Shown: positions 24,397-33,083 of the stretch, piece after piece
Layout: each line of letters begins with the position of its first letter
Position numbering within the stretch: the stretch's first letter is position 1
Notes under the pieces: generated by a model
Told to the model about the DNA's origin: nothing
What the model saw: the letters and a program-made list of their open reading frames with translations, nothing else
Database searches by the model: none
Made by a program: the position numbers and the translations under genes
Assembly (NCBI GenBank): GCA_038199985.1
Contig: JBBPYK010000054.1
Coordinates: 109,190-173,189, forward strand
Direction of reading: 5' to 3'
DNA from: Arthrobacter_J sp038199985
GTDB taxonomy: Bacteria; Actinomycetota; Actinomycetes; Actinomycetales; Micrococcaceae
DNA: 64,000 nucleotides

Positions 24397-24469
24397 CGCG
24401 AGATCACCTCCAAGCTGCGAGATCACCGCTTGCAAGGGGTGATCTCGCGGCTAGAGGGTGACTTCGCGG
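24397..24469. repeat. Nested inverted repeat between rho and prfA
   Basis: An inner perfect stem GCGAGATCACC (24417-24427) pairs with GGTGATCTCGC (24438-24448); its loop holds the palindrome CTTGCAAG. A second direct copy of GCGAGATCACC starts at 24398, and an imperfect outer partner GGGTGACTTCGCGG ends at 24469, giving two nested stems. No T-run follows. It resembles an intergenic palindromic (REP-like) element and could also terminate or stabilise the rho mRNA. Confidence 0.7.
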
Positions 24470-24506
24470 AAGGTGTAGCGGAAGTTTAGGTCGAGAGAGG
24501 TTATAG

Positions 24507-25589
24507 ATGTTCGAGTCAGTGCAGGGCATGCTGGATGAGCATGCCTCGTTGCAGAAAGAGCTCAGCGACCCCGCTGTGTATGCAGACCAGTCACTGGCTC
24601 GCAAATTGGGACGGCGCTCCGCCCAACTGAATGGGATTGTGGACGCGTACAACACGTGGCACGGGTTGGAAGGGGACCTAGCAGCTGCACGGGAAATGGC
24701 TGCCGAGGATCCCGAGTTCGCGGCCGAGGTGCCGGAGCTGGAAGCCCAGTTGGAGATTGCCCAAGAACGTCTGCGACGCCTATTGATCCCGCGCGATCCC
24801 AATGACAGCCGCGATGTCATCCTGGAAGTCAAAGGTGGTGAGGGTGGCGACGAGGCAGCCCTCTTCGCCGGCGATCTCCTGCGGATGTACATGCGCTACG
24901 CAGAAAGTCGCGGTTGGAAGACAGAAATCATCTCCGCGACGGAATCGGATCTCGGTGGCTACAAGGACGTGCAGATGGCCGTCAAGGGATCATCACGCGA
25001 TCCGGCTGAAGGCGTATACGCCCGTCTCAAGTTCGAGGGGGGCGTCCACCGCGTCCAGCGCGTTCCTGTCACTGAATCACAGGGCAGAATCCACACCTCT
25101 GCCGCTGGCGTGCTCGTGCTGCCGGAAGTTGACGAACCCGAAGAAGTTGACCTCAGTCAGAACGATCTGAAGATCGACGTCTACCGATCATCGGGCCCTG
25201 GCGGTCAGTCAGTGAACACCACGGACTCTGCGGTTCGGATCACACACCTTCCAACAGGGATTGTTGTGGCCATGCAGAACGAGAAGTCACAGCTGCAGAA
25301 CCGCGAAGCAGCCATGCGCGTGCTCCGTTCGCGATTACTCGCACATCAGCAAGCGGAAATCGACGCCGCCAACTCCGACATCCGCAAGTCCCAGATTCGC
25401 ACCATGGATCGGTCCGAACGGATCCGCACTTACAATTACCCAGAGAACCGGATCGCTGACCACCGTACGGGCTACAAAGCTTACAATCTGGATACAGTCA
25501 TGAATGGTGAGCTTGAACCAGTAGTCCAGTCCGCCATTGAGATGGACGAGCAGGCGCGGCTTGATGCCATTGGCGCCGACACCCCATAG
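24507..25589 (+). CDS. prfA: Peptide chain release factor 1
   Basis: A 360-residue class I release factor. The catalytic GGQ lies in SSGPGGQSVNTTDSAVR near residue 233, within the RF-1 domain; the N-terminal coiled helices and PCRF domain precede it. RF1 reads UAA and UAG. The GGQ glutamine is the substrate of PrmC, encoded next, three bases after the stop. AGAGAGG precedes the ATG. Upstream is the inverted repeat that follows rho. Confidence 0.95.
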   Translation: MFESVQGMLDEHASLQKELSDPAVYADQSLARKLGRRSAQLNGIVDAYNTWHGLEGDLAAAREMAAEDPEFAAEVPELEAQLEIAQERLRRLLIPRDPNDSRDVILEVKGGEGGDEAALFAGDLLRMYMRYAESRGWKTEIISATESDLGGYKDVQMAVKGSSRDPAEGVYARLKFEGGVHRVQRVPVTESQGRIHTSAAGVLVLPEVDEPEEVDLSQNDLKIDVYRSSGPGGQSVNTTDSAVRITHLPTGIVVAMQNEKSQLQNREAAMRVLRSRLLAHQQAEIDAANSDIRKSQIRTMDRSERIRTYNYPENRIADHRTGYKAYNLDTVMNGELEPVVQSAIEMDEQARLDAIGADTP

Positions 25590-25591
25590 TC

Positions 25592-26503
25592 GTGAGCACA
25601 ACGCCTTCGATCTTCGTCTCCACCTTCGATCTGCCACTGCGCGCCGGCATAGCCGAGGCTGTGGCCTGCCTTCGTGCGGCCGATGTTCCAAGTCCTAGAA
25701 TTGACGCGGAAACGCTAGCGGCCCATGTGCTCGGAACAGATCGTGGACGTATCCGCTCCCTATTGGCCTTGGGCGATCAGCAAACGCTTCTGCCGCCGAG
25801 GTTCGGTGAGCTGGTCGCCCAGCGACGGGATCGCGTACCCCTGCAGCACTTGACCGGTGTGGCACATTTCCGCTATTTGGATCTACTCGTTGGACCGGGC
25901 GTCTTCATCCCAAGACCAGAAACAGAAACGGTCGCCCAGTTGGCGATTGACTTTGCCCAGGACATGGGCGGTGCCACAGTAGTGGACCTTGGGACGGGAT
26001 CCGGTGCCATCGCGGCATCGGTCGCCCATGAAGTTCCGCAGGCTACCGTTGTTGCGGTTGAACTCGACGAGATGGCCCACGCCTGGGCTCAACGTAATCT
26101 TGCGTATCTCGGCGTCGAATTGATCCGCGGGGATCTTCGTGACGCACTGACCGAACGAAACGCCACTTTCGACGTCGTTGTGAGTAATCCCCCTTACATC
26201 CCGTCGGCCGCCCTTCCTCACGAGCCGGAGGTTGCCCGGTACGATCCACGCATGGCGTTGTATGGCGGGGGAGAGGACGGCATGGAACTGCCGCGAGCCA
26301 CCATGGCTACGGCCGCGCGCTTATTACGGTCCGGCGGCTACTTTGTCATGGAGCACGCAGAAGTCCAGGCACAGGACATGGTTGCCGAGTTGGTATCGAC
26401 GTCATTGTGGGAGGACATCCGGTCACATGATGACCTCAACGGTCGAGCGCGATCTACGTCGGCCGTGAGGAAGGCTACTCAAACCCTCGAGATGAAAGAT
26501 TGA
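25592..26503 (+). CDS. prmC: Release factor glutamine N5-methyltransferase
   Basis: A 303-residue SAM-dependent methyltransferase (HemK/PrmC) that methylates the GGQ glutamine of release factors. The SAM loop VVDLGTGSGAIAASVAH is at about residues 131-147 and the catalytic NPPY lies in VVSNPPYIPSAAL at about 199; the N-terminal helical release-factor-binding domain covers the first 90 residues. The start is GTG, two bases after the prfA stop, so the pair is co-translated. tsaC follows four bases downstream. Confidence 0.94.
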   Translation: MSTTPSIFVSTFDLPLRAGIAEAVACLRAADVPSPRIDAETLAAHVLGTDRGRIRSLLALGDQQTLLPPRFGELVAQRRDRVPLQHLTGVAHFRYLDLLVGPGVFIPRPETETVAQLAIDFAQDMGGATVVDLGTGSGAIAASVAHEVPQATVVAVELDEMAHAWAQRNLAYLGVELIRGDLRDALTERNATFDVVVSNPPYIPSAALPHEPEVARYDPRMALYGGGEDGMELPRATMATAARLLRSGGYFVMEHAEVQAQDMVAELVSTSLWEDIRSHDDLNGRARSTSAVRKATQTLEMKD

Positions 26504-26507
26504 TGTC

Positions 26508-27200
26508 GTGAGCACCACCTATAACTGTGATGACGAGGCTTCCAGAAGCGAGGGGCTCGCCGCCGCCCAACAGGCCATTGCTCACAAGCAATGCGTTGTC
26601 ATCCCAACGGACACCGTTTACGGCATTGCAGCGGATGCGTTCTCACCCCAGGCAGTCGCTACGTTGCTGGCTGCCAAGGGTCGAGGACGAAACATGCCTC
26701 CACCTGTGCTGATCCCGCGTGTCGTGACGATGGACGGACTAGCAGTGGACGTGAGTGCGGACGCCAGAAAATTGGCCGAGGCCTTTTGGCCTGGTGGGCT
26801 GACACTGATTTTCCATGCGCAGCCCTCTCTGACCTGGGACCTGGGCGATACCAGGGGCACCGTTGCATTGCGTGTCCCCAACGACCAGGTAGCTCTTGAC
26901 CTTCTATCCGTGACAGGACCCCTGGCCGTCTCCAGCGCCAACCGAAGCGGCAACGCGGCAGCGGTGACAGTGGTTCAAGCCGAGGATCAATTGGGGGAGT
27001 CTGTCGCGGTGTACCTTGACGGCAGTTCGAGGCCTCTAGCCGAGAGTGATGACGCTCAGCCGTCCACCATCGTTGACGCTACCTCCAGTACCCTCCGCGT
27101 TGTGCGTGAAGGGTCGATCAGTATGGAGCAGCTGCGGACGGTTCTCCCCGATCTTGAACCAAGCGGGCCAACTGCTGATGTGCCGAGTCCTACCGACTAG
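26508..27200 (+). CDS. tsaC: L-threonylcarbamoyladenylate synthase
   Basis: A 230-residue YrdC/Sua5-family enzyme that makes threonylcarbamoyl-AMP for the t6A modification of ANN-decoding tRNAs. The signatures VIPTDTVYGIAADAF and AEAFWPGGLTLI are present, as is the SSANRSGNAAAVTV loop. It has the length of the catalytic domain plus about 25 residues, without the Sua5 C-terminal domain. It starts with GTG four bases after prmC. Its 3' end overlaps the minus-strand SDR gene by 11 bp. Confidence 0.92.
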   Translation: MSTTYNCDDEASRSEGLAAAQQAIAHKQCVVIPTDTVYGIAADAFSPQAVATLLAAKGRGRNMPPPVLIPRVVTMDGLAVDVSADARKLAEAFWPGGLTLIFHAQPSLTWDLGDTRGTVALRVPNDQVALDLLSVTGPLAVSSANRSGNAAAVTVVQAEDQLGESVAVYLDGSSRPLAESDDAQPSTIVDATSSTLRVVREGSISMEQLRTVLPDLEPSGPTADVPSPTD

Positions 27201-28116
27201 AGCGGGCACCTTCCAGCGTGAGCTCAACGCAGGGACGGACAACAAAGCCGGAGTGTACGGCCCAAAGAGCCTCTTGACGCTGACCGAACCACATCAGTTC
27301 AACGCGTCGTATGGGCCCATGCAAGCGTTCGCCGAGCAGAGTGGACATAGCGTAGCCCGTTCGGAGGACCAGCCGACACAGCCCGACCGGCAACTCCAGC
27401 GGGTCGCGGCCACCAGCAGCGCGAAGGACAGATCTGACGGTGGTCTCCTCCCACGGTTGGAGGACGACGGCGGGAGGTTGCTGCTCGACCGTGGCGACAT
27501 GGACCGCGAAGTCGGCTAGAGAGCTGATCGAGGATACCGGGGTCGGCGCCGTCCCTGGGGTCGCCACCGATGACAACGGCGAAGACGCGATGCGGACCAG
27601 AGCCGCCGTCGTTGGGCGATTCTGGCCCTGTACCGACGTTGCACGGAGGATGACCGTGTTGCTCGCCAGTGCCGTCAGCGCCTGCTCGCCCAGGGCTTTC
27701 GAACGTGAATATGCCGAGAACGGCGTCGTGGCTGTGGACTCATCGAGAACGGTTCTTTGTCCCTGCACGGCGGCACTACTCAGGTGAACGAATCGCTGAA
27801 CCGGTGTTGCGGTAATGGCTCGAGCCACGAGTACGGGAAGGAGTGCATTGGCGCCCGTGAGCTCGGGCGAATCTGGACCACCAGGGGTTGCCAGGCCAGC
27901 AGCATTAATGACGACGTCGGCTGTGGCTACGGATTCCGCAAGGGCCTTTATCTCGGCGCGCATTGAGTAGGAGTCTGCTAACAGCTCCCCGACGCTTTCA
28001 GCCGTCGAAACAAGCCGGGGCGCCTGCACTTTGAGGACGGTGTGACCCTGCTTGGTTAACTCGTCTGTGACGGCACTGCCGACAAAACCGGTAGCCCCCA
28101 GTACTGCTGCGATCAC
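27190..28116 (-). CDS. NAD-dependent epimerase/dehydratase (extended SDR)
   Basis: With the GTG at 28116 the protein has 308 residues and begins directly with the Rossmann motif AAVLGATGFVGSAV; the catalytic Tyr-x3-Lys is AYSRSKALG. The C-terminal domain is diverged, so its nucleotide-sugar substrate cannot be named. The frame is open to 28215, but the GTG overlaps the preceding glycosyltransferase stop by four bases (GTGA) and gives the standard SDR start. It is the last gene of a three-gene minus-strand glycan operon and converges on tsaC. Confidence 0.82.
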   Translation of the reverse strand: MIAAVLGATGFVGSAVTDELTKQGHTVLKVQAPRLVSTAESVGELLADSYSMRAEIKALAESVATADVVINAAGLATPGGPDSPELTGANALLPVLVARAITATPVQRFVHLSSAAVQGQRTVLDESTATTPFSAYSRSKALGEQALTALASNTVILRATSVQGQNRPTTAALVRIASSPLSSVATPGTAPTPVSSISSLADFAVHVATVEQQPPAVVLQPWEETTVRSVLRAAGGRDPLELPVGLCRLVLRTGYAMSTLLGERLHGPIRRVELMWFGQRQEALWAVHSGFVVRPCVELTLEGARSSR

Positions 28117-29072
28117 GGCCGGGCCTGGGTTTCGTTCCCGGGGCGTTTCAGCGGCTTCATAGGTTGCCAGGAGGTATCGGTGAGAATACGCCGTGCTTCC
28201 CGCCAGCCCCGCCAAAGGGTGGGTAGGCCCCTCAAGGTGTGTTCGACCGCGATGAGTCGGAAAACCTCTTTGACAGCGGTCAACAGTGTGCCCAGAGCGA
28301 AGCCCAACCCGTTGTAGGCGTTCTCCTGACGGAGATACTGACCGATGTGTCCACGATTTCGCATGGCGCAGTACCGCCCCAAATCATTGGAATCGTTGAG
28401 ATGCCGAATCCCGAGGTCAATCTGCTTCTGCGGGCGTGCTTTGGATAGAACGTAGCGGTTGACATACGCCACGGGAAACTTCCGAGAGATCAGCCAACCG
28501 TACGTGGTGTCGTCACCATTGATGAAGAACCGAGGATCTGGAAGCCCAATATCGCGCACAACATCCGCGTGAACGAGCATCCCTTCAAAACAGCCCACAT
28601 TTGTGTGGAAGACCTCGGAAGCAGCGAAAACATTCCCGCGAACGGGTAGATGAATGCCGAGATAACTGCAAAAGCGGTGCTGCCAGAAGAATGGCTTGCC
28701 GCGTTCGTCGTATCGGCGTCCGTGGATGCATCGGTAATGATCCATCCACTCGCTAAAAGCTTCCAATGCGTCCGGATGAGCCACGACGTCGTCGTCCATC
28801 AACCAGATCCACTCTGCGTCGAGCTCAAGAGCCTTCGCGATGCCCGCGGAGAAGCCGCCAGCACCGCCTACATTTTCATCGAGGCGGTGGTGCAGTACGG
28901 GGATCCGGAGGTGTTTAGCGGCTGCTTGGATAACGATTGTGGTGTCATCCGTACTGGCGTTGTCCACCACGACGACGCCGGTTGGTGCCGGATCAAGCTT
29001 TCCCACCGAAGTCAGCAGATTTTTCAGATATACGGACCTGTTGAAGGTGGTGATAACCAGTTGTAATTCCAT
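28113..29072 (-). CDS. Family 2 glycosyltransferase
   Basis: A 319-residue GT-A fold enzyme. It starts VITTFNRSVYLKNLL, then VVVDNASTDDT, NVGGAGGFSAG and the metal-binding WIWLMDDDVV; a second acidic motif FFINGDDTTYG and a late MRNRGHIGQYL follow. The GGAGGFS and DDD-plus-GDD layout is like GlfT-type galactofuranosyl and rhamnosyl transferases of actinobacteria, so a cell-wall glycan is likely, though donor and acceptor are unknown. It shares this layout with the next gene upstream, from which it is separated by no bases. Confidence 0.85.
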   Translation of the reverse strand: MELQLVITTFNRSVYLKNLLTSVGKLDPAPTGVVVVDNASTDDTTIVIQAAAKHLRIPVLHHRLDENVGGAGGFSAGIAKALELDAEWIWLMDDDVVAHPDALEAFSEWMDHYRCIHGRRYDERGKPFFWQHRFCSYLGIHLPVRGNVFAASEVFHTNVGCFEGMLVHADVVRDIGLPDPRFFINGDDTTYGWLISRKFPVAYVNRYVLSKARPQKQIDLGIRHLNDSNDLGRYCAMRNRGHIGQYLRQENAYNGLGFALGTLLTAVKEVFRLIAVEHTLRGLPTLWRGWREARRILTDTSWQPMKPLKRPGNETQARP

Positions 29073-30005
29073 TTAGAAGCCCTGGTCTGTCGGCGGGCCA
29101 AACTTGATTCCACGCACACCTGCACTGTAGGCCGCGAACCATTCGCGCAGACCGCTGAAATCGCGCTTCTTGAGGTAATACAACGGATATCCGGTCAGAT
29201 CCGCGATCAACGAACGTGGTCTGCGGTAGCGCCGCAGGAGGTATCCACGGTTACGGAAGTAGAAGAAACGTTTGAACGCGGTTTCGGGGACCAAGACATG
29301 CATCCGGTCACCGAGCAGCTCCTGAACTTCGCCCCAGCCAGGAGGGTGGCTCAGAGCCGTGCCGGTATATGTACCAAATGGTATGCCCGCCTTGCGTAGC
29401 CGCAGCATGAAGTCGGTTTCGTCTCCGCGGATGAACAGCCTCAGATCCGGCAGCCCAACACGAAAGAAGACGTCCCGGCGAATTAGCGCACCGTTGAAGA
29501 ACTGACCGATGTTCGGAAGGAAGGGTTGCTCCTCCACAGTGGCCCGATCATGAGTCAGGTGCCCGTTGAGCCGGAAGGGAAAGGACAATTGGGTGTGGTC
29601 ATCGGGTGCGACGACGAGCGGCAGCACGACGTCGAGCTGACGTTTTTTTGCGGTTTCCAGCAAGGCACCAAGGCATTCTGGATCTTCAGGATGTGCGTCG
29701 TCGTCCATGATCCAGATCCATTCCGCACCTGTTGCCATGGCGGAAAGTATGGCCAACGAGAAACCTCCGGCGCCACCCAAATTGGTCTCTGAACGGATGT
29801 ACTGCACGGGGGCGGCGGCATTCTCCGCGATCGCTCGGACGGACTTGGTTCCTGAGTCCACGAGGGAAACGGAGAGGATGCGATGGGACTGGGTGTGCAG
29901 AGATTCGAGTAGGGTCCCGACGTCGTCCGGACGATCGAACGTTACTGCCGCGACGGCAACGGAATCCAGCAAATCGGTCCCTTCCAGAGCAGTCCGTGCG
30001 ACCAT
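29073..30005 (-). CDS. Family 2 glycosyltransferase
   Basis: A 310-residue GT-A fold enzyme, apparently a diverged paralogue of the downstream transferase: it shares NLGGAGGFSLA, WIWIMDDDAHPED, RLFIRGDETDF and a late RNRGYLLR. It is the first gene of the minus-strand glycan operon. The ATG at 30005 has no ribosome site; a TTG at 29972 preceded by GGAAGGG is a real alternative and would remove 11 residues. Its 5' region of 106 bp is shared with the divergent FlaA1-like gene. Confidence 0.84.
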   Translation of the reverse strand: MVARTALEGTDLLDSVAVAAVTFDRPDDVGTLLESLHTQSHRILSVSLVDSGTKSVRAIAENAAAPVQYIRSETNLGGAGGFSLAILSAMATGAEWIWIMDDDAHPEDPECLGALLETAKKRQLDVVLPLVVAPDDHTQLSFPFRLNGHLTHDRATVEEQPFLPNIGQFFNGALIRRDVFFRVGLPDLRLFIRGDETDFMLRLRKAGIPFGTYTGTALSHPPGWGEVQELLGDRMHVLVPETAFKRFFYFRNRGYLLRRYRRPRSLIADLTGYPLYYLKKRDFSGLREWFAAYSAGVRGIKFGPPTDQGF

Positions 30006-30111
30006 GAGTTCGTTGTGGGTTCAGGGCGGCCGGACATGGTGCGGTTAGTATTCTCAGTAGGTCCGAGTTTAGTACAGGACCGCGGAACCATTCTCTCAAC
30101 GAATCCGGACT

Positions 30112-31953
30112 ATGCCTGCCGTGAGCACGAACTCTTCAATCACTAGCCCCGACAACCCCCAGCGGACCAGCAAGCCAGCCCTGTGGCTCTGGTCGCAATA
30201 CCTGCTTGACTCGCTGGCGTGGATCATCTCAATTATTCTTGCGCTGATACTCCGGTACGAGCTCACCGATGACGTCATGAATATCGAGGGTCTGCTGGTG
30301 TACTGCTTTGCGGCCATCGTCACGCAGGGAATCGTCGGATTCGGGTTCGCACTCTACAAGGGGCGCTACAGTTTCGGCAGCTTCCATGAGGTGAAACTGC
30401 TCGTGCTGGTGACCGTGGTGGTCACTGCGATTCTGGTGCTGGTGTCCGTGGCCTTTGGCCTGCTGATAGACGTTCCGCGCAGTACTGGAATTATCGCCTT
30501 TCCTTTTGCCTGCCTCTTTATGGCGGCCATCCGGTACTTGAAGCGCATGTATGTTGAGAGCAAGGCCCGTCCCGGTGAGGAAGCTCAGGCGACCCTGATC
30601 TATGGTGCTGGTTTCTTGGGAAGTTCGCTCGTAACGCGCATGGTTCAGGACCCGCAGTCTCCCTACCGCCCTGTGGGCCTCATTGACGACGACCCAGCAA
30701 AAAAACATTTGCGGCTTTCCTCGGTCCCAGTACTCGGACGCACCGAGGACCTGCCAGATGTGATTCGGCGGATGGAGGCGAAGGTCCTCATCCTCGCCTA
30801 CGCCAGTGTTGAAGCAGTCCAGGTGCGTCGCATCTCCGATCTCGTGGAGGGCTCTGATATCCGAGTGCTCGTGCTGCCGCCGCTGCGGGAGATGCTGGCT
30901 AGCGGAGACAAGGGTGCCATCCCTGATTTTCGGGATCTCTCCGTGGAGGATCTAATTGGTCGAAGCCCGGTGGATATTCACGTCAGCGAGGTTGCCGGTT
31001 ACCTACGTGGGAAGCGGGTCTTGGTGACCGGTGCAGGAGGCTCCATCGGGTCGGAACTCTGCCGCCAGATAAAGCCGTTTGCGCCTGAAGAGCTCATCAT
31101 GCTGGACCGAGACGAGACAGGCCTCCAGCAAACACAAATTTCGCTGACGGGCAGGGGACTGCTGGATGGGCCGGATACCGTCCTTGCTGATATAAGAGAT
31201 GCAACAGCGATCCGGAAGATCTTCGAAGAACGAAAGCCCGACGTCGTTTTCCATGCCGCTGCGCTCAAGCATGTTTCTCTCCTGGAGCAGTACCCGGCCG
31301 AAGCATGGAAAACTAATGTACTCGGCACGCTCAATGTTCTGAATGCCGCAATGGCGGCCGAAGTCCCTTCCTTGGTCAATGTATCCACCGACAAGGCAGC
31401 GGATCCATCAACGGTTCTGGGTCATTCCAAGCGTGTGGCGGAAAAACTCACGGCTTGGGCCGCTAGCCAGACGGGAAGTCCGTATGTTTCGGTACGCTTT
31501 GGCAATGTCATCGGTAGCCGCGGCTCCATGCTTCCGTTGTTCACAGAACAGATTCGGCAGGGTGGACCGGTGACTGTTACGGACCCCGAAGCCACCCGCT
31601 TCTTCATGACCATTCCGGAGGCTTGCCAGCTGGTGATTCAGGCGGGAAGCGTCGGCGCCGCAGGCGAATTGCTGATCCTGGACATGGGAGAGCCGGTGCG
31701 GATACTCGACATCGCCGAACGCATGATCAGACTGTCCGGAAAGGACATCGAGATTGTGTATACGGGTTTGCGCCGGGGAGAGAAACTGCATGAAGTACTG
31801 ATGGGCGAGGGAGAGGACGATGCCCGTCCTCTGCATCCCAAAATTTCACATACTGCCGTGGAACCGCTGGATCCCCATGAGGTGCAAATCGAGGCGTGGA
31901 TGGCTCAGTGCGAATCTGGAGTTGGACAAGATCAGCGCGGGGAGGCTGACTGA
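30112..31953 (+). CDS. FlaA1/CapD-type polysaccharide biosynthesis protein
   Basis: A 613-residue membrane enzyme: four N-terminal membrane segments (about residues 25-140), a CoA-binding-like Rossmann domain (LIYGAGFLGSSLV, about 160), then the catalytic SDR domain starting VTGAGGSIGSELCRQI at about 305. The active region reads VSTDKAADPSTVLGHSKRVAEK, as in UDP-GlcNAc 4,6-dehydratases that begin synthesis of amino-deoxy sugars. The exact product is not known. ATG 30112 or GTG 30121 could start it; neither has a clear ribosome site. Its stop shares one base with the wecA-like start, so the product may feed that transferase. Confidence 0.87.
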   Translation: MPAVSTNSSITSPDNPQRTSKPALWLWSQYLLDSLAWIISIILALILRYELTDDVMNIEGLLVYCFAAIVTQGIVGFGFALYKGRYSFGSFHEVKLLVLVTVVVTAILVLVSVAFGLLIDVPRSTGIIAFPFACLFMAAIRYLKRMYVESKARPGEEAQATLIYGAGFLGSSLVTRMVQDPQSPYRPVGLIDDDPAKKHLRLSSVPVLGRTEDLPDVIRRMEAKVLILAYASVEAVQVRRISDLVEGSDIRVLVLPPLREMLASGDKGAIPDFRDLSVEDLIGRSPVDIHVSEVAGYLRGKRVLVTGAGGSIGSELCRQIKPFAPEELIMLDRDETGLQQTQISLTGRGLLDGPDTVLADIRDATAIRKIFEERKPDVVFHAAALKHVSLLEQYPAEAWKTNVLGTLNVLNAAMAAEVPSLVNVSTDKAADPSTVLGHSKRVAEKLTAWAASQTGSPYVSVRFGNVIGSRGSMLPLFTEQIRQGGPVTVTDPEATRFFMTIPEACQLVIQAGSVGAAGELLILDMGEPVRILDIAERMIRLSGKDIEIVYTGLRRGEKLHEVLMGEGEDDARPLHPKISHTAVEPLDPHEVQIEAWMAQCESGVGQDQRGEAD

Positions 31954-32975
31954 TGATCGGACAACTTCCGCTCTTGATGCTTGTGCTGGGCGTCACTCTC
32001 GTGGCGAGTCTATTACTGCCTTTTGCGCTCAAACCATTACTGCTGCGCTTGGGAGTCATCGACATTCCCAATGAACGCTCCTCGCATCAGACGCAGGTCA
32101 TCAGGGGTGTCGGGCTCACCGTGACCGCAGCCATCCTTCTGGGGTTGGCTACTGCGCTCCTGACAGGCTTGGTCCAAGTGGATAGATCGGTACTGCTGAT
32201 TGTCGCCGGCACTGGGTTCGCCGCGGCGCTACTTGGATGGATTGAGGATTTTCGAGGTCTTTCCATCAAGAGACGCGCGGCCTTTCAATTGCTCATTGGA
32301 GTACTCGGGGCACTAGCTCTTGCCTGGACCATGGAACAGAACCTACTATGGGTCGCCGTCGGGGCGTTGGCCATTGCGGGCTATATAAACGTGGCGAACT
32401 TTATGGACGGGATCAACGGCATATCCGGGCTGCATGGGGTCGTAGTCGGCGTGTTCTACGCTCTTGCGGGATACTTGGACGATCAAGTGTGGCTCACCAT
32501 CATGGGGGCCGTTATCGCGGTTTCGTTCGCTGGTTTCCTACCCTGGAACGTTGGTCGGGGATTCGTTTTTCTCGGCGATGTTGGCAGTTATCTCCTCGGT
32601 GGGACCATCGCAGCCACTGCCGTTGCGGCGTTCCTCTCCGGCATCTACGTTGAGTACCTGTTCTTCCCTGTTCTGATCTACCTTGTGGACACATTCTCTA
32701 CCCTTGTTCGCAGGATCCGGGCGGGCGAGACGTGGTACACCTCGCATCGCCAACACGTTTATCAACGTCTGGTTGATTCGGGACTGAACCATGTGGGCGC
32801 CGCACTGTTGGTCACTGCGTGCACGGTTGCTGTGGCAACTTGCGGTTTTGTGGCCGCGACAGCGCCGCCACCCATCAGCGTGCCGCTGTTTTTCCTCCTA
32901 GCGCTGATTCTTGTCTTCTACCTCAAGTCCCCAGCGATTCTCACGCGACGTCGGGGATGGGCGGCTAAAGCGTAG
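31953..32975 (+). CDS. wecA: Undecaprenyl-phosphate sugar-1-phosphate transferase (WecA/MraY family)
   Basis: A 340-residue polytopic membrane enzyme with about ten to eleven segments. It has the family motifs: DIPNERSSH near residue 30 with a following RGVG, GWIEDFRGLS, NFMDGINGISG, FLGDVGSYLLGG and the cytoplasmic HRQHVYQRL. Members move HexNAc-1-phosphate onto polyprenyl phosphate, starting glycan chains. A rfe/wecA-like gene directly before the ATP synthase genes is a conserved actinobacterial arrangement. Substrate choice is not readable; UDP-GlcNAc is the common one. Confidence 0.87.
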   Translation: MIGQLPLLMLVLGVTLVASLLLPFALKPLLLRLGVIDIPNERSSHQTQVIRGVGLTVTAAILLGLATALLTGLVQVDRSVLLIVAGTGFAAALLGWIEDFRGLSIKRRAAFQLLIGVLGALALAWTMEQNLLWVAVGALAIAGYINVANFMDGINGISGLHGVVVGVFYALAGYLDDQVWLTIMGAVIAVSFAGFLPWNVGRGFVFLGDVGSYLLGGTIAATAVAAFLSGIYVEYLFFPVLIYLVDTFSTLVRRIRAGETWYTSHRQHVYQRLVDSGLNHVGAALLVTACTVAVATCGFVAATAPPPISVPLFFLLALILVFYLKSPAILTRRRGWAAKA

Positions 32976-33025
32976 GGTGCAGCACTTCGCTGAGGTACGG
33001 TTCGTTGCTTGACTTCTATCTGTTG

Positions 33026-33031
33026 TAGAAT
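33026..33031 (+). promoter_or_regulatory. Candidate -10 of the ATP synthase operon
   Basis: TAGAAT matches five of six bases of TATAAT and lies 52 bp before the atpI-like start. TTGCTT at 33005-33010 is a poor -35 with only 15 bp spacing. Between it and the start are direct repeats of CCGGTC. Confidence 0.4.
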
Positions 33032-33083
33032 TCTGACCGACACGGCCGGTCAATCCGGTCGAGCCCTCCATGATTGGTATTCC

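Noticed and set aside
28117..28215. Longer N-terminus of the SDR protein
   Set aside because: It would overlap the glycosyltransferase gene by about 100 bp and place 33 non-conserved residues before the Rossmann motif.
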